Positions 32,520 to 44,392 of a stretch of DNA of 64,000 nucleotides are shown piece by piece. Source of the DNA: Cliona cf. orientalis (lineage: Eukaryota > Porifera > Demospongiae > Clionaida > Clionaidae). The stretch's first letter is position 1; each line of letters opens with the position of its first letter. The position numbers were made by a program, and so were the translations under genes. The notes beneath the pieces were generated by a model. That model was not told where the DNA came from. It searched no databases and worked only from the letters and a program-made list of their open reading frames with translations. The stretch covers positions 3,038,001 to 3,102,000 of the forward strand of contig OZ005695.1 of the NCBI GenBank assembly GCA_963930775.1, in the 5' to 3' direction.

Positions 32520-33600
32520 ATTTCATCCTCTAATATCTACAGAAATAGCGTGCTATTTCTTCTATTATGCTATTTCTTCCCTTAACTCCTACTTAGAAAT
32601 AGTGTGCTAATTCTGCTATTATGAATTATGCTATTTCTTCCCCTAACTCCTACTTAGAAATAGTGTGCTATTTCTGCTATTATGCTATTTCATCCACTAA
32701 TATCTACAGAAATAGCGTGCTATTTCTGCTACATAGAAATGGCTTACCTTTTCTGCTATTCATCCCCTAACATCCTGGAGACTAACACTGCCATATAAAC
32801 CTTGCAGACTAACCATGCTGCTATATATACAAACCTTGCAAACCAACCCTGTCATACAGACTCTGGAGACTAACCCTGCCACACAAACCTTGCAGACTAA
32901 CCCTGTCATACAGACCCTGGAGACTAACCCTGCCACACAAACCTTGCAGACTAACCCTGTCATACAGACCCTGGAGACTAACCCTGCCACACAAACCTTG
33001 CAGACTAACCCTGTCATACAGACATACAGACACTGGAAACTAACCCTGCCATACAAACCTTGCAGACTAACCCTGCCATACAGACTCTGGAGACTAACCC
33101 TACTAACCATTTATACCCGGAACCCAGTCCCTGACCCTCCAGAACTAATGTACCGTACTACTCTATACTATTCTAGTTGACTATGGTGGGTGGCATAGAT
33201 CTACTTTATTATTATGGCGCAGGTGGTCCAGGTAATTTGGGTACTGTTATCAGTACACAGTACACTGGCCACAGCGCAAAAAATATGAGAAATAGCATAA
33301 TAGCAAAAATTTCACGGTACACATCACTGTATTGCATAAAAAAAAATTAATAGCAAATTAAGTGATATTTCTACTATTGCGCTATTTCATTGATCATGTG
33401 CTATTACTGGTATTTCACCCTCTGAGAAATAGCATAATAGCAGAAATAGCATGGTGTCTCTAGTGGATCGATGAAGATATTTATTAAATAAAAAAATCGA
33501 GTGCTATTTCTGCTATTATACTAGTTCATTGATTCCCTAACCTATACTTAGAAATAGCATGCTATTATGCTATTTCATCTGCTGAGAAATAGCAAAAATG
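32520..33600. repeat. ATAGCA-rich inverted block around a minisatellite
   Basis: Words such as GAAATAGCGTGCTATTTC and CTATTATGCTATTTC are repeated many times at about 32540-32760 and again, largely inverted, at about 33285-33600. The 32.8-33.1 kb minisatellite lies between them. The overall form, inverted arms with a tandem-repeat core, is like the foldback elements at 4452 and 61355, but target duplications were not found. Confidence 0.55.
32786..33105 (+). repeat. Minisatellite with 54 bp unit
   Basis: About five to six copies of a 54 bp unit made of two related halves (AACCCTGCCACACAAACC and AACCCTGTCATACAGACC). Because 54 is a multiple of three, long frames stay open on both strands; the resulting repeated peptides are best read as by-products of the repeat. 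Confidence 0.85.
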
Positions 33601-33809
33601 GCACGATGTCTCTAGTTTCTGCGGGTTGGCCCCAAAACACAAAATTATATGCTTGCATAGAACATTAGAATTTGTCGATCCTGTACCATTTCTATAAGGT
33701 ATGTGGTAAAGGGTTGCAAAACTCTAACGTTAAAAATTGCATCTTGGAACCAATCCTCAAACGTGAAATGGAGTCCATGGTATTTAGTTGTGGTATGTGT
33801 TGGGTGCAG

Positions 33810-33957
33810 GTGATGGAAGTGGTATCCATGGCAACCAGTCTTAGCAGCAAGGAGCAACAGAACAAGTTTTCCCAGCTTTTATTTAAGACCCACATGAGCT
33901 ACTCAGACACAGAGGAAAATCAAACAAGTTTGATCAATCCGGCTACACTTTCAGAAG
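33810..33957 (+). CDS. Possible exon of the 30078 gene
   Basis: A 148 bp open stretch bounded by a GTGCAG acceptor and a GAAG-GTAAAT donor, encoding VMEVVSMATSLSSKEQQNKF and a Ser/Thr-rich end. It is helical at first, like the preceding gene, and on the same strand. Its phase (0 in, 1 out) means an intermediate exon would be needed. It could equally belong to another gene. Confidence 0.4.
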
Positions 33958-34218
33958 GTAAATAAACCATAAATCTAGGATTCTATGTAGCTAATAACTT
34001 TATTCAAGCTTCACAGTTCAATACCAAATGCCCTAAGTATCAGTCAGTGGTCATCAATGGCGGAAAAATTGAAGTTCTATATCTTCACTGACTGGTTTAC
34101 TGTGTAATTCAATGATAATAATTTGTCCATCATATAAAGTTTAATATCATGATGCATGGTATGTTACAATTTTCCTTTGTGTCAACTTCATTGCTCTTTT
34201 CATGTGGGACTCCTCAGC

Positions 34219-34580
34219 AATGAAATTGAAGGATGAAGTAGGGATGGGAGGCCCAACAAGTACACAAACAAGATTTGTAGGGATCATTATGTCCACTATA
34301 CATCCCTGCACTTGCTTTTTGAGTAGGTGCAGAAATAACTAACCAGGCAGTAATGTGATGGTCATCCCCCCACCTGTACGAGCCATAATAATAGCTATAT
34401 ATAGGGAAAAACATGAATTTCTCTTGGTTAAGGATAGCACTAACGAATCACTATCAGCAGGCACATGATAGCTAATCAAGAAAGAAAGCGTAGGGATGTT
34501 TAGTGACATGATTATCCCTACAAATCTTGTTTGTGATTTTTTGGCCCTCCCATCCATACTTCATCCTTCAATTTCATTGT
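34219..34580. mobile_element. Miniature inverted-repeat element
   Basis: Left end CAATGAAATTGAAGGATGAA is found inverted at the right end near 34560-34580. Inner words (AAACAAGATTTGTAGGGAT and its complement) are also inverted. A half copy lies at 44905-45060. There is no coding capacity. It lies just downstream of the SELENBP1 stop codon. Confidence 0.7.
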
Positions 34581-34634
34581 TTTTTTATACTTGCATCAAT
34601 TTCAACAATATCATGCTACAAATCTCTCATTAGT

Positions 34635-37600
34635 CTAGAGCCATATATCAGAGGTACAGTCCCCTCCAGGATAGCGTATCTCGCGTGCCATTGACGGACC
34701 GTCTGGCTCCTGACCAAAGTCAATAAAGAAATCAGTGTTGAGCTTCAGACCTCCTTTCTCAGTGTCCACATTGCAACATAGTAGGAAAGACCCAGACCTG
34801 TATTTTGTAAAATTTCTGATTATATTATTATTATGAAGCACCCCAGCCATATTATAGCGAATAGCTTGCAACACTATTCATGTGTAAACTGGTGTAAGTG
34901 GTTTCCACAGAAGTTTAGCCCAGCTTGCAATAATTTTGAACATGCAAATGTAGATACAGTGGAACCTCTGCCTTAGCGGTCACCTGGATAAGGTTGTCAC
35001 CTCCTCAGGTCCCAAACAGCCACAATACAAAACAGCCACAATGCATGTACTATGGAATGCAACCTGGATAAGACGGCCACCTGCCTATTGCGTATGCCAA
35101 GCAGTTAGCCAGGTCCCAAGGTGTTTAAACTATATAGTACAAATTTAATTAGCCTGCCTATGGTGGCCACTGTAGGACAGCCCCCAGGGAAACCCCACTT
35201 GGCTGCCAGGTACAACTTGTGGCTATGTTAGACCACCTGCTAATCGCGCTTGCAGGCATTCCCAGCACTTGATAGCGGCTGTATTGCAGCCCACAGTTGC
35301 GTTTGCAACCACTTAGGCCTCACTTCTCCTACAAGCCACACCCCCTCTGTTTTGCACAATATTGCAGCCACCTCTCTAATGCAGCCACAGATATTTGGCC
35401 TAGTGGTGACTGCTTTAGACAGGTTCCACTGTAATGATACCAGATCAAAGTTTTATAGGAGGTTTATATTATAGCTATAAATATTAGCTATAGCTCATTA
35501 ATTCCTCTCACTTGACAAGGTTGGGGTAGAACTGGTTATCCCATGGGCTGAAGAGGGAGGTGGTAACATAGAGCCTCTTGCCGTCCAGGGACAGCTGTAT
35601 CATCTGGGGTCCTCCCTCCACCCTCTTCCTGTTGATGAAGATGGGGTCTGGCTGCTCTGAGAGCTCCTTGTCCTCTATCACCTTCACACTGCTATCCTTG
35701 CAGATTTGACCTCCCAGAAATATCTATCAAAATAATTACCAAGGTAATCTCCCTCTCTTTCTCTTTTCTGCCTCCTTTCATCCCTTACTTCTGCCCTTAC
35801 TCATTTCCTCCCTCCCCTTTGTCTTAACAGTTTATCTTTTTCTTTAACAGTTTATCTTTTTCCGGGAGACCATTCAATACCTACTTAGTCTACTCAATCA
35901 ATTAACTTAACGAGATTACTTATTGAGATCGTGATGGCCACAATCGACCCAAGTGTTGGAGTAGCCTTGTTTTCTGCCACAATACGTGCAGTACAGACAT
36001 ATCGTTAAGCATACAGTTAGACTAGTCTATGTCTACCTTACTATTTAGACGAGGGTGAGATAAAGAGTTCTACTAACCATGGATCGACTTGAGATGGCGA
36101 TGGTTTGGAGGTAAGTAAGCTTTTAAGCTTTCATGAGAAATAGCATACTATATGTACATGCGAAGCTAAAGTAATGAACTACGAAGGTTGTACAATGACT
36201 CTTTTGTGTGAATAAAGCATCCATATATCTATATATGACAACCGTTCTAGGACGCTGTATAAATGGGTGTGGCATACCAAAAATTTTGTGGAGAAACTTT
36301 CGTCGGTGGCTATAAAATAGCAAAATTCATGAAGGTTTTCTCCCTCGAAAGTTTCCCACTATATGGTAGCTGCTCACCTGTCCAATTAGCTTTGGATTGG
36401 CACGGTCAGAAACGTCATACTGTCGGATGTCTCCATGTAGCCAGTTGCTGAAGTAGCAGAACCTGTCATCCAGTGAGAGAATGATGTCTGTGATGAGCCC
36501 TGGCATCTCCGGCAGTGCCCAGCCCTCCACCTTCTTGTTAGGAACATCAATCACTTTATCGGCTTTCCATGTTCCCCCATTCTCCTGCGTAATCATTAAT
36601 CATGTTAGGTTACTAACAGTATGCCCAGACAGGACTATCTATCTAGTATTAATGTATGTTTATGGTGTTACACAATGTAGTTTAAATTTCCTCCAGCAAC
36701 TACAGCTCTGAAGAGCACATACCCCATACCCTCTGTAGCCACTGTTGAATAGCATTGCGACACTACTTCAGAGCTGTTTTATGACTTGATGACCCTTTCC
36801 AACAGTGAGCTTGAGCATGCGCAGTCACATAAGCACTTGCCTGTGGAGTGGGTTGGTCAATAAACCACTGGAATGCTAAACAGAAAATGCACGACCTGTA
36901 GCACTAGTATGCCTTTTCGAGCAATTCAAAGCATGTATAAACCAGTTTTTCACCGATATCTACCAATGCTTATAGCACGCACAGATGCCTAGAATGCAAC
37001 ATCTGGCGATTTTCGTGCCAACGATGACAATGAATGACGACGACAGACATACAAACCGATTGCTTTACCCCTTGCGCAAATACATGCACTAACAGCTAGC
37101 ATGGCCTCTCCACCCCCACCTCTCTCCCTCCAATTTCGTAACTTTTATGTTGAACATACAGCCAACAATGCTGACCAACCTGTGTTTTATAGAATCTGAA
37201 GATATTGGATGAGAGTGCAACGCCGATGTAGCCCTGAGTCTCATTGGGGTCGTGAAGGAACCTCAGCTCCAGAGGAATCATACCCTCCTCTCCCAGATCA
37301 ATATCCTGAATCACCTTGTGCTCATTCCAGTCCCACACATGCAACTGACGACCATATTTGTCTGAAATGAAACATTTCTAATATTACACAATCATATTAA
37401 TTTTAACGTCGTGCAATACTAAAGGTAGCTAAGCTGTAATTCAGTTGTTTGAGGAGTTTGTCACAATATCACGTGCATAGGGATGGGCCATTGTGTGTCA
37501 GTAGCAAAACCCTGTAATCACAAATCTGGGTTAGCTTATGTAAAACTCTAGAAACAAGAGCTCTGTAGAGCACATACCCCGCGCGCTCTGTAGCCACTAT

Positions 37601-40600
37601 AGCGTAGTATTGCAACACTCTGAGATATACATGTAGCTGTTTCATGATGTGACGACCCTTTCCAACACAGTGCTTGAGCATGCGCAATCGCATCCGCATA
37701 CTAAAATAGTGGGTGTGGTCGATAAACCACAGGCATGCTGAACAGAAAATGCACAATTTGTAGCACTAGTAAGCCTTTTTGAGAAATTCGAAGCGCGTAC
37801 AAACCAGTTTTTCACCGATATTTACCGATTGATTGTGCTTACAGCACGCACAGATGCCTAGAACTCGAGATCTGGCGATTTTCGTGCAGACAACAGACGG
37901 ACAAACCGATTGCTTTACCCCTTGCGCATGCGCGCGGGGTAATTAGATTATCACATATTACTATCCATTTCACCTTCTGCAACATGTGCTGGATTGAATC
38001 CTTTAAAGAAGATATTGCTCCCACTGCTGACCATCACATTGTGTCGAGGCTGGTACCAGAAGTCATAGCCAGGGGTGGAGTTACCATCAGCCTCCCAGTT
38101 ACCCTTCACCATGAATGTGTCCCCATCCACCAGCACAAAGCCCCCTACAGAATAAACAAGGAACTGAGGTCATGATCATTAATGCATGTTATCCCTACCC
38201 ACCAGTGACTAGTAGCACAAAATCATATATTATAAAAAGGTCAAATAATAACTCATAATGGTCATATTATGCATAGAAGATTGGGTATCTAGTGGTTACG
38301 TAGAGAGATTACTGGTAATGATATTCACCAGTCACTCATGGGTTACAGACAGCCCATTCCAGGCCTACATGACCAGACTGAGTATGTCTCCACCCAGATC
38401 ATAATATAATTTAAACCACATCAATCATTAGTACTTTGTAAGTGTAGTGCTGTGATTGCAGTAATAATATTAAATTTTAGTGCATCAGTCAGATAGCGAT
38501 CAATAGTAATTTAGCATAGTGCAATAAATGTGGTGCAGCTGCCAATTAAACACACTCTGGCGTTTGATCTATAGCTAAGACCACAAAATTTTTACCCTAA
38601 AAGCAGCAACTGATTCAGGGGCGGATCCAGGGGGAGGGAACAGGGGGCCAATCCCCCCCCCCCTCAGCTGTGAGCTTTTCATTCAACACAATTGATCCAT
38701 AAACTTCAACATTCTATAGTGTACACTTGTTCTGTCATAAAACATACCAAGCTCTGCTTAAAAGTTCAAATCTTCGTCGAAACAGAGCATTTTGCTGCCA
38801 GAAAGCAAGTGGTCGCGGCAAATAGGAGGCGTGGTTTATCGATTTTTGGGGGTGTGGCCTAAAATTTTGCGCGTGCACTTTGCGCGCGTCTTCATTGTGC
38901 CACCCCTTCCTCAAAATCCTGGATCCACCCCTGCTGATTCCATCAACTTGTCTACTCCAATGGGACACTCTCAAAATAGTACCCCCTTATACACATCTCT
39001 ACTCCATTCTTCTCTCTCTCCATCCTTCAAGCATTAAGATTCCCACTCTCTATCTCTCTCTTACATACCCTTAGTATTTTCATCTGGGTCTCCCATAGCC
39101 GAGATCATGATCTCTCCCGAGCCAAGGCAATGAGTTTTGTGTAGAATAGAGAGCTTAGTCTTAGTTTTCACCTCATCGGGCTCAATCACGTTGGCGAAGG
39201 TAGGGGCCTTTGGATTTGTCTCTGTGTCGATGACATAAATTCTTGACGACACCATGCTCGGCAGAATAAGCCTGTTACGTTTCTTGCTAGCATCTCCAAA
39301 GCAGCTATGATAATAACATTATGAGGGATGATGATAGGATAGGGATACATCTTGATAGCAGTTTTTGATGCCAAAAAATGCTACAATGCATGTAGTAATA
39401 GCAGTTAAATTAATCAAAAGCCTCAACATTTGAGTGACCATTAAGAAGTGGGTGTGCACTCCTTAATTAACTAAAGGATCATTATACTAGGTAATGTTCT
39501 CTTGGTGATCTCTTCCTTCTCAGGTCTGTTAAGGCATGATCAGTAGTGTACTATATATAACACAAGAATGGGTAAACATGCTGATACAAAGTATTGAAGG
39601 AAACAACAAAATAATAAACTTTGTTCATTATAATACCACAAGTACACATCCACAAGGATGCATAATGAACAAAGTTCATTAGAAACATAGTTGCCATGGT
39701 TGCACCGTTTAATTAATTAGATTGGTGGGGGTCAAAAGTTGACTGCTGTAACTACATTTTTGCATTTTCTGGATACGAAAATGCTCGAGTACACCGTTGA
39801 AATGGACATCAGCAAGGTCCTAGCAATGTAAAGAATTCAAAATCACCTGGAAACACTGCACAGATCAAAGTGCATTGGAGTTACACAAGAGGTGCACCTA
39901 GACGTATCTACGAACTAATTATGCATTCATGAAGGTACTGTCAATGGTAGGTTGAAACAGAATACAGTTTCCACCCTCTTCTGAGCTCAGTTATCTACAA
40001 GAGGCCTTCGTCCAGTTTCATTTTTGTACCCGGAAAGTTGCTCATACCGTACATCGGGAAATTTTCGTGTAAAGAAACTTTCGTATGATAAATTTTTGTG
40101 TAAAAAATTTTTCGTAGGAACGACCCCTTACCGCATTAGCGTTAATAGTGCATGCTAATTTTCGTAAGATTAATTTTCGTAGCCACCATCGACTACGAAA
40201 ATATTTTTACAACGAAAATTTCCAGATTTACGGTAGCTCCCAATCTCCACTATGCACGGCAGCTTCTATACAAAGTATATAGGGATTGCTTGGGATTCAT
40301 GATCATGTAATTGACTGATACAAGCTGATAAACCTATGTCTGGTGTCCATGCCTTAACTGTCCTGAACTGGAATATGATTGTTAAGGATAAATTAGGTGG
40401 AAGCTAATAAATAAACAACCTGGTGTTAAGAGTACACGATGAGAAGAGGAGGGAGAGGGGAGGAGCGTGACACAACCACGTACTTAATTAAAATATAACT
40501 ATTACCCACGCTAGTTGTGTTACTAAATTTAGCATGTTTATTTTCAAGACGAAAGCAGAGAAGCTTGGAGTTATGACTTGTATGGCCAGATGACAAGGCT

Positions 40601-43135
40601 TTGGGAGCCTTTCCTTGGATCTGGTATATATCGTGTCGAAGTTGACCGAAGGTCTGAACAACAGATCTGAAGGGAGCCTTGAGATTGTCTGTAAGTTATT
40701 CTAGCCGTGCCGATTCAGCCATTGGCGTCGATCGGCCAGAAACGATGCTTGATTGTTCTTCTCTCATAGCCTCAACTCTAGGCTCCCTTGAAAGAGAGCT
40801 TAGAATCGCCAAAGCTACTAGAATTCACCATCAAGCATCGTTTCTGGCCAATCAACACGAATGGCTGAACCGGCACAGCTAGAATAGCTTACAGATGATC
40901 TCAAGGCTCCACAAAAAACTTCGGGTCTGTTCCTTGGACCTTTGGTAAGCTTCCAAAAGCCTTGTCATCTGGTCATACAAGTTGAAACTCCAAGCTTCTC
41001 TGCTTTCATCTTGAAAATAAACATGCTAAATTTAGCAACACACCTAGCATCAGCATGGGTAAAAAATTTAATTAAGTGCATGGTCGCATCACACTCCTAC
41101 CCTCTCCCTCCTCTTCTCATTATGCACTCCTGCTGGTGTACCGTAGTTAATCGAATACAACACATGATCCAATTTAACATAATAAATACCACAAATTCTC
41201 GTAACGTTTTATATGGAGCGATTGACGACCTTTACCAGAGAAACGCGCATTTTTCAAAATTGAAATTATATTTTCCATGCGTAGTATTAGATTAAGTACG
41301 GTATAATAATAACTATATAGACTGCTCAGATGCACTTGGCTACATATCACTTGTATCAGGAGTAGATAAGGTTTAGGAGCGTTAAACTATTGTAGGTAGT
41401 ATACTTAGAATAGCATTCCGGAAACTTGACGTCACTAGTGCAGTACTTGCAGCAGTTATTGCTGTCACTTTCATAACAAGTACATGGTGCTAAATAAGCA
41501 CTAACTGAGTTTCTAGTCACCGAACGGTCTGAAACCTATGCTACATGTGCTAACGTGGTCTGCCCACATGATCCTTAGGTAGTACAACATTATGATACGA
41601 CTACAGCTATCAGTAGTTTATAGATACAGTACCTGCTGCAGGTGTTCCATCCACTGTGGTGTAGCTCATCATTAACATAGGTCATAGGTAGCCTGTGTAT
41701 CACCTATACACAGGTGCATGTACAGATTATAATTGTTAACATCAACTCAATTAGCAAGATAGTTCATGGCATTGCATGTAGTGCTGCATTATACAGCATG
41801 CATCGAACATGTGTGCTTCCAGATACAGCTAGCATCAGAACCCACACTGACTAGTTTGGCTGTAAGGGCAATTTGCGTACTAGCTTCACTGGTAGCTATA
41901 CGGAAATCTTTGACTAACTGTTAGTACCGGTACTACCGAGTGGATGATCCACCGTTTTAATAATTATTATAATCAGTATCGACTTTACACATCTTAAGCA
42001 CTCTTTATTGCATGCATCCTCCCACAGATACCGTATAGCCGGAAATTTTCGCCTGGAGAAAATTTTCGCCTTTTTCGCCCAGACGCGTCGTGGGCGAAAA
42101 TTTTTTCGGCGAATTATTTTACCCAGTGAAAATTTTGTCACACTGAATTTTTTTACACGTGGCTGCCAAGCAGTACTAGTAGTGCCTCATGATCATCGAT
42201 CAGCTGTTTTACCTGGTATTCAAAACCTCTTGAGACTTCTTTCTCGATCTGCAGCCTAGCTTGATGTCGCTACTGTCGTACTGTACACCTCGGGTTTGTC
42301 TGATCCTGCGGGACCCCTATCGTCGAAGCTATAGCCTTCCGCCATCGCAGAGGCCAATACTGTTGTGAACGGTGTGTAGCAAGCTAAGACCAAGGAAACA
42401 AAGAAGCGAGAGATCGATCGTGCCGAGGATCGTACGCGATATTCGGGCCCGTGCGTGGCGTGTTTATTCGAGAGCTCCACCCACTACTTCCTGGTGAGCA
42501 ACCCGCGCTGTGGGCGAAATTAAATTCGGCGAAATTTTTGTGCCAATACAAAGTATGAGCATTGAGCGAAATTTTTATCCAGCGAAAATTTGTGCTATAC
42601 GGTATTATGGATACTTGTACATGTACACATCATGCACCCAACAAAGGCTCTTTATTAGTCTCACTAGCCAGCTATTATGGCTCATGCAGGGAGTCTGCAT
42701 GGTTGATACTGCTTTGCATCATGAATTGAAGTTACAGCATGTTGTAAGCATTGATTATGGTTAATGGGAAACTGCACTATGTGATATTTACAACCTGTGG
42801 TGTTACTGTAGCTATGTCAATCATTAACGTGCAGTGAAAATTACCACAACATCTCTCTCCCTCCCCCTCCTCTCTTTCTCTCTTGTATACAACTTTGTAA
42901 AATTAGCTCTGTCTACTAGCAAGCATCCATATAATAATATTATAGTACACTTCCCAGCCCACCTGGCCAAACTGAGGAGAAATGGGGTCACAGTCGATAG
43001 TAGCGAGATAGTCAGGCTTCTCGGTGGCAGTGCCATGGTAGATGCAGAGAATGTAGAGCAGCTTCTCCCTGGGACCCTTCATGGCCTCCAGAGGACTGGA
43101 GTAGCCAGGCCCACACCCAGAATAGTGGCTGGAAG
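34635..43135 (-). CDS. SELENBP1: Selenium-binding protein 1 / methanethiol oxidase
   Basis: Exons, in coding order: 43135-42963, 41703-41633, 39304-39069, 38144-37974, 37361-37180, 36584-36378, 35723-35512 and 34797-34635, all GT-AG with consistent phases, ending in TAG; about 470 residues, close to the human 472. A short first exon with the start codon was not identified. Conserved blocks are [94 protein letters not shown] and [13 protein letters not shown]. Known function of the family: copper-dependent oxidation of methanethiol to H2S, H2O2 and formaldehyde in the cytosol. The residue aligned with human Cys57, reported as a selenium-binding site, is Gly here (SPQFGQ); the Cys of LCIYHG is kept. 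The introns hold many miniature transposons. Confidence 0.95.
34957..35431. mobile_element. TA-flanked element with CAGTGGAACC ends
   Basis: Starts CAGTGGAACCTCTGCC and ends with GGTTCCACTG, flanked by TA on both sides. The ends resemble Tc1/mariner-pogo (Tigger-type) termini. About 475 bp with no transposase. It lies in the last SELENBP1 intron. A larger element with similar ends is at 51226-52721. Confidence 0.75.
36703..37085. repeat. Repeat family A, copy in SELENBP1 intron
   Basis: About 383 bp, starting GCTCTGAAGAGCACATACCCC and ending in GCTTTACCCCTTGCGCA. The same order of words (GACCCTTTCCAACA, GAGCATGCGCA, GTAGCACTAGTA, GATTTTCGTGC) is found at 37555-37940. The family recurs at 46790, 47490, 61130 and 63470. 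Confidence 0.75.
37555..37940. repeat. Repeat family A, copy in SELENBP1 intron
   Basis: About 386 bp, starting AGAGCTCTGTAGAGCACATA and ending CCCTTGCGCATGCGCGCGGG. The short inverted end words ACCCCGCGCGC are visible at both ends, so it may be a miniature DNA transposon. It lies directly before a SELENBP1 exon. Confidence 0.78.
38617..38932. mobile_element. hAT-like miniature element, AGGGGCGGATCC ends
   Basis: Starts AGGGGCGGATCCAGG and ends CCTGGATCCACCCCT. The flanks ACTGATTC and GCTGATTC match at seven of eight positions, an 8 bp duplication as made by hAT transposases. About 316 bp, no coding capacity, in a SELENBP1 intron. Same end family as 43987-44392 and 53031-53494. Confidence 0.78.
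40047..40233. mobile_element. TA-flanked miniature element, CCGTA ends
   Basis: Starts CCGTACATCGGGAAATTTTC and ends with GAAAATTTCCAGATTTACGG, with TA on both sides. The arms are built from repeats of an ACGAAAATTTTCGT-like word. About 187 bp, no coding capacity. Confidence 0.75.
40428..41140. repeat. Long hairpin, about 350 bp arms, in SELENBP1 intron
   Basis: From about 40428 to 41140 the two halves are inverted copies of each other around about 40785, with scattered differences. Shared words include GATGAGAAGAGGAGGGAGAG, TAAATTTAGCATGTTTATTTT, GAAGCTTGGAGTT and ATTCTAGCCGTGCCG-like sequence. It lies in the SELENBP1 intron between the exons at 41633 and 39304, so it is transcribed with the gene and could fold into double-stranded RNA. 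Possible identities are a foldback element or a source of small RNAs. Confidence 0.8.
42031..42603. mobile_element. TA-flanked miniature element, CCGTATAGC ends
   Basis: Starts CCGTATAGCCGGAAATTTTC and ends GCGAAAATTTGTGCTATACGG, flanked by TA. The arms contain repeats of a GCGAAAATTTTCGCC-like word. About 573 bp; the middle is GC-rich without a recognised gene. It shares its terminal word with 1492-1710. Confidence 0.78.
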
Positions 43136-43986
43136 CTGTAGTATACACCCACGTACGGAACAGAAATTAAAATTAAATCCAAGAATCTACATAATTATTT
43201 TACTATCAAGGGGAATGATTACATACACCAAGGTTGTGGGAACACGACAGGGAAAGTTGTGGGATCAATCATTCAATAAGATTTCTGCCACTACTCACAG
43301 TCCAAAGGTGAGAGTGTTAGTAACTTCATTAGATGATTGAAATGAACGTTCAGACTGTCCTATGGGCATGATGAAAATTTAATAATGGGTGAATTACGAG
43401 ATGCCCTATTCCATGGACAACTCTAGGAGGGCCATCAGCACTGATTGATGGAAGCCCCTTCCGTGTCTAGCACCAGTTATGTCAAGCAGCCAAGACGGAG
43501 GAGCGATGGTAGGCCGAGTTGAAGTAGTGGCATCAGTACTAGTACCAGTGTGATTGCACCAATCAATCATCAACGATGCCCTCCAACCAGTTTGCTACAA
43601 CTAGTCATAAGCCACCACAAGCCAACAGTATTACCAAATCTCCTGATAAGAAGCTAATCAAATTTAAAGGCATTATGCCCACATATAAGGCGTAATTGCT
43701 TCTGAATGAGCTCATTAGTTCAAAAATTCAATTAAACTGGGCACAGAAAGTATCACAGTATAGTCCACGGAAGTACGTGGAGATCGAATGCATGCAGTGC
43801 AAAAAATGTTTGTGACAGTTGAGTTGAGAAGCTTGCAATCTTCGGTTAGGGTAAAGGGTAAAAATACCATAGGGTGACAATTACTTACAGGTACATTTTT
43901 CTGTGGTTTTGGCTTAAATGTGTTGTGTGATTACTAAATTTGCGAATTATATGCGAAAATGGTACAAGGTCGATACATTCTAATGC
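43136..43986. other. Upstream region of SELENBP1; first exon not located
   Basis: The first visible SELENBP1 exon starts at an acceptor at about 43136, so a short start-codon exon and the promoter must lie upstream. No convincing ATG exon or promoter motif was recognised here. Confidence 0.4.
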
Positions 43987-44392
43987 AGGGGCGGATCTGG
44001 GGGGGGGGTTGCTGGGGTTGCAACCCCCCCAAACGATTTTGAGCAGCCCCTCCCACTTATATACTATAGCTTAGCACAGTAGTTGCCACTGTATGGTTAG
44101 CAGCAGACAAGCTGTGTAGTAACATAATTGGCCTCAAACCAACAGGTGGTGCACGGTGGTTAGTGGTATATACATCCTGAACATGGCTTCAGCTATGAAT
44201 AATCTACTGTAGACCACAAGAGTCAGCTGTGGTGCTAGGCGTGGTAAAGCTCTATATTTAATACAGTGCCTTACTAGGTCACAGTCACACTCTGGGGCAC
44301 GAGAGGGTGATTAAAAGTGGGCGTGGTCGCAAATTTTTCACGCGCAATTATACCTACAACCCCACCATACTAAAAATCCTAGATCTGCCCCT
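43987..44392. mobile_element. hAT-like miniature element, AGGGGCGGATC ends
   Basis: Starts AGGGGCGGATCTGGG and ends AGATCTGCCCCT. Its interior matches the element at 53031-53494 over nearly its full length. The flanking duplication is imperfect (TAATG on both sides). No coding capacity. Confidence 0.8.

Larger units (their letters stand above)
31230..33809 (+). other. Large repeat-rich intron or intergenic stretch
   Basis: No exon was confidently found. The stretch contains the CCTAAATTTAGG repeats (31443-31610), an ATAGCA-rich palindromic block and a 54 bp minisatellite. If the exon at 33810 belongs to the gene before it, at least one more exon is needed, because the phases at 31229 and 33810 do not match. 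Confidence 0.45.

Noticed and set aside
32760-33180. Open frames of 116 and 121 codons on both strands with repeated peptides
   Set aside because: The frames come from a 54 bp minisatellite whose unit is divisible by three; no start context, domain or splice support.
42834-43340. 168-codon plus-strand frame
   Set aside because: It is the opposite strand of a SELENBP1 exon and its flanks.
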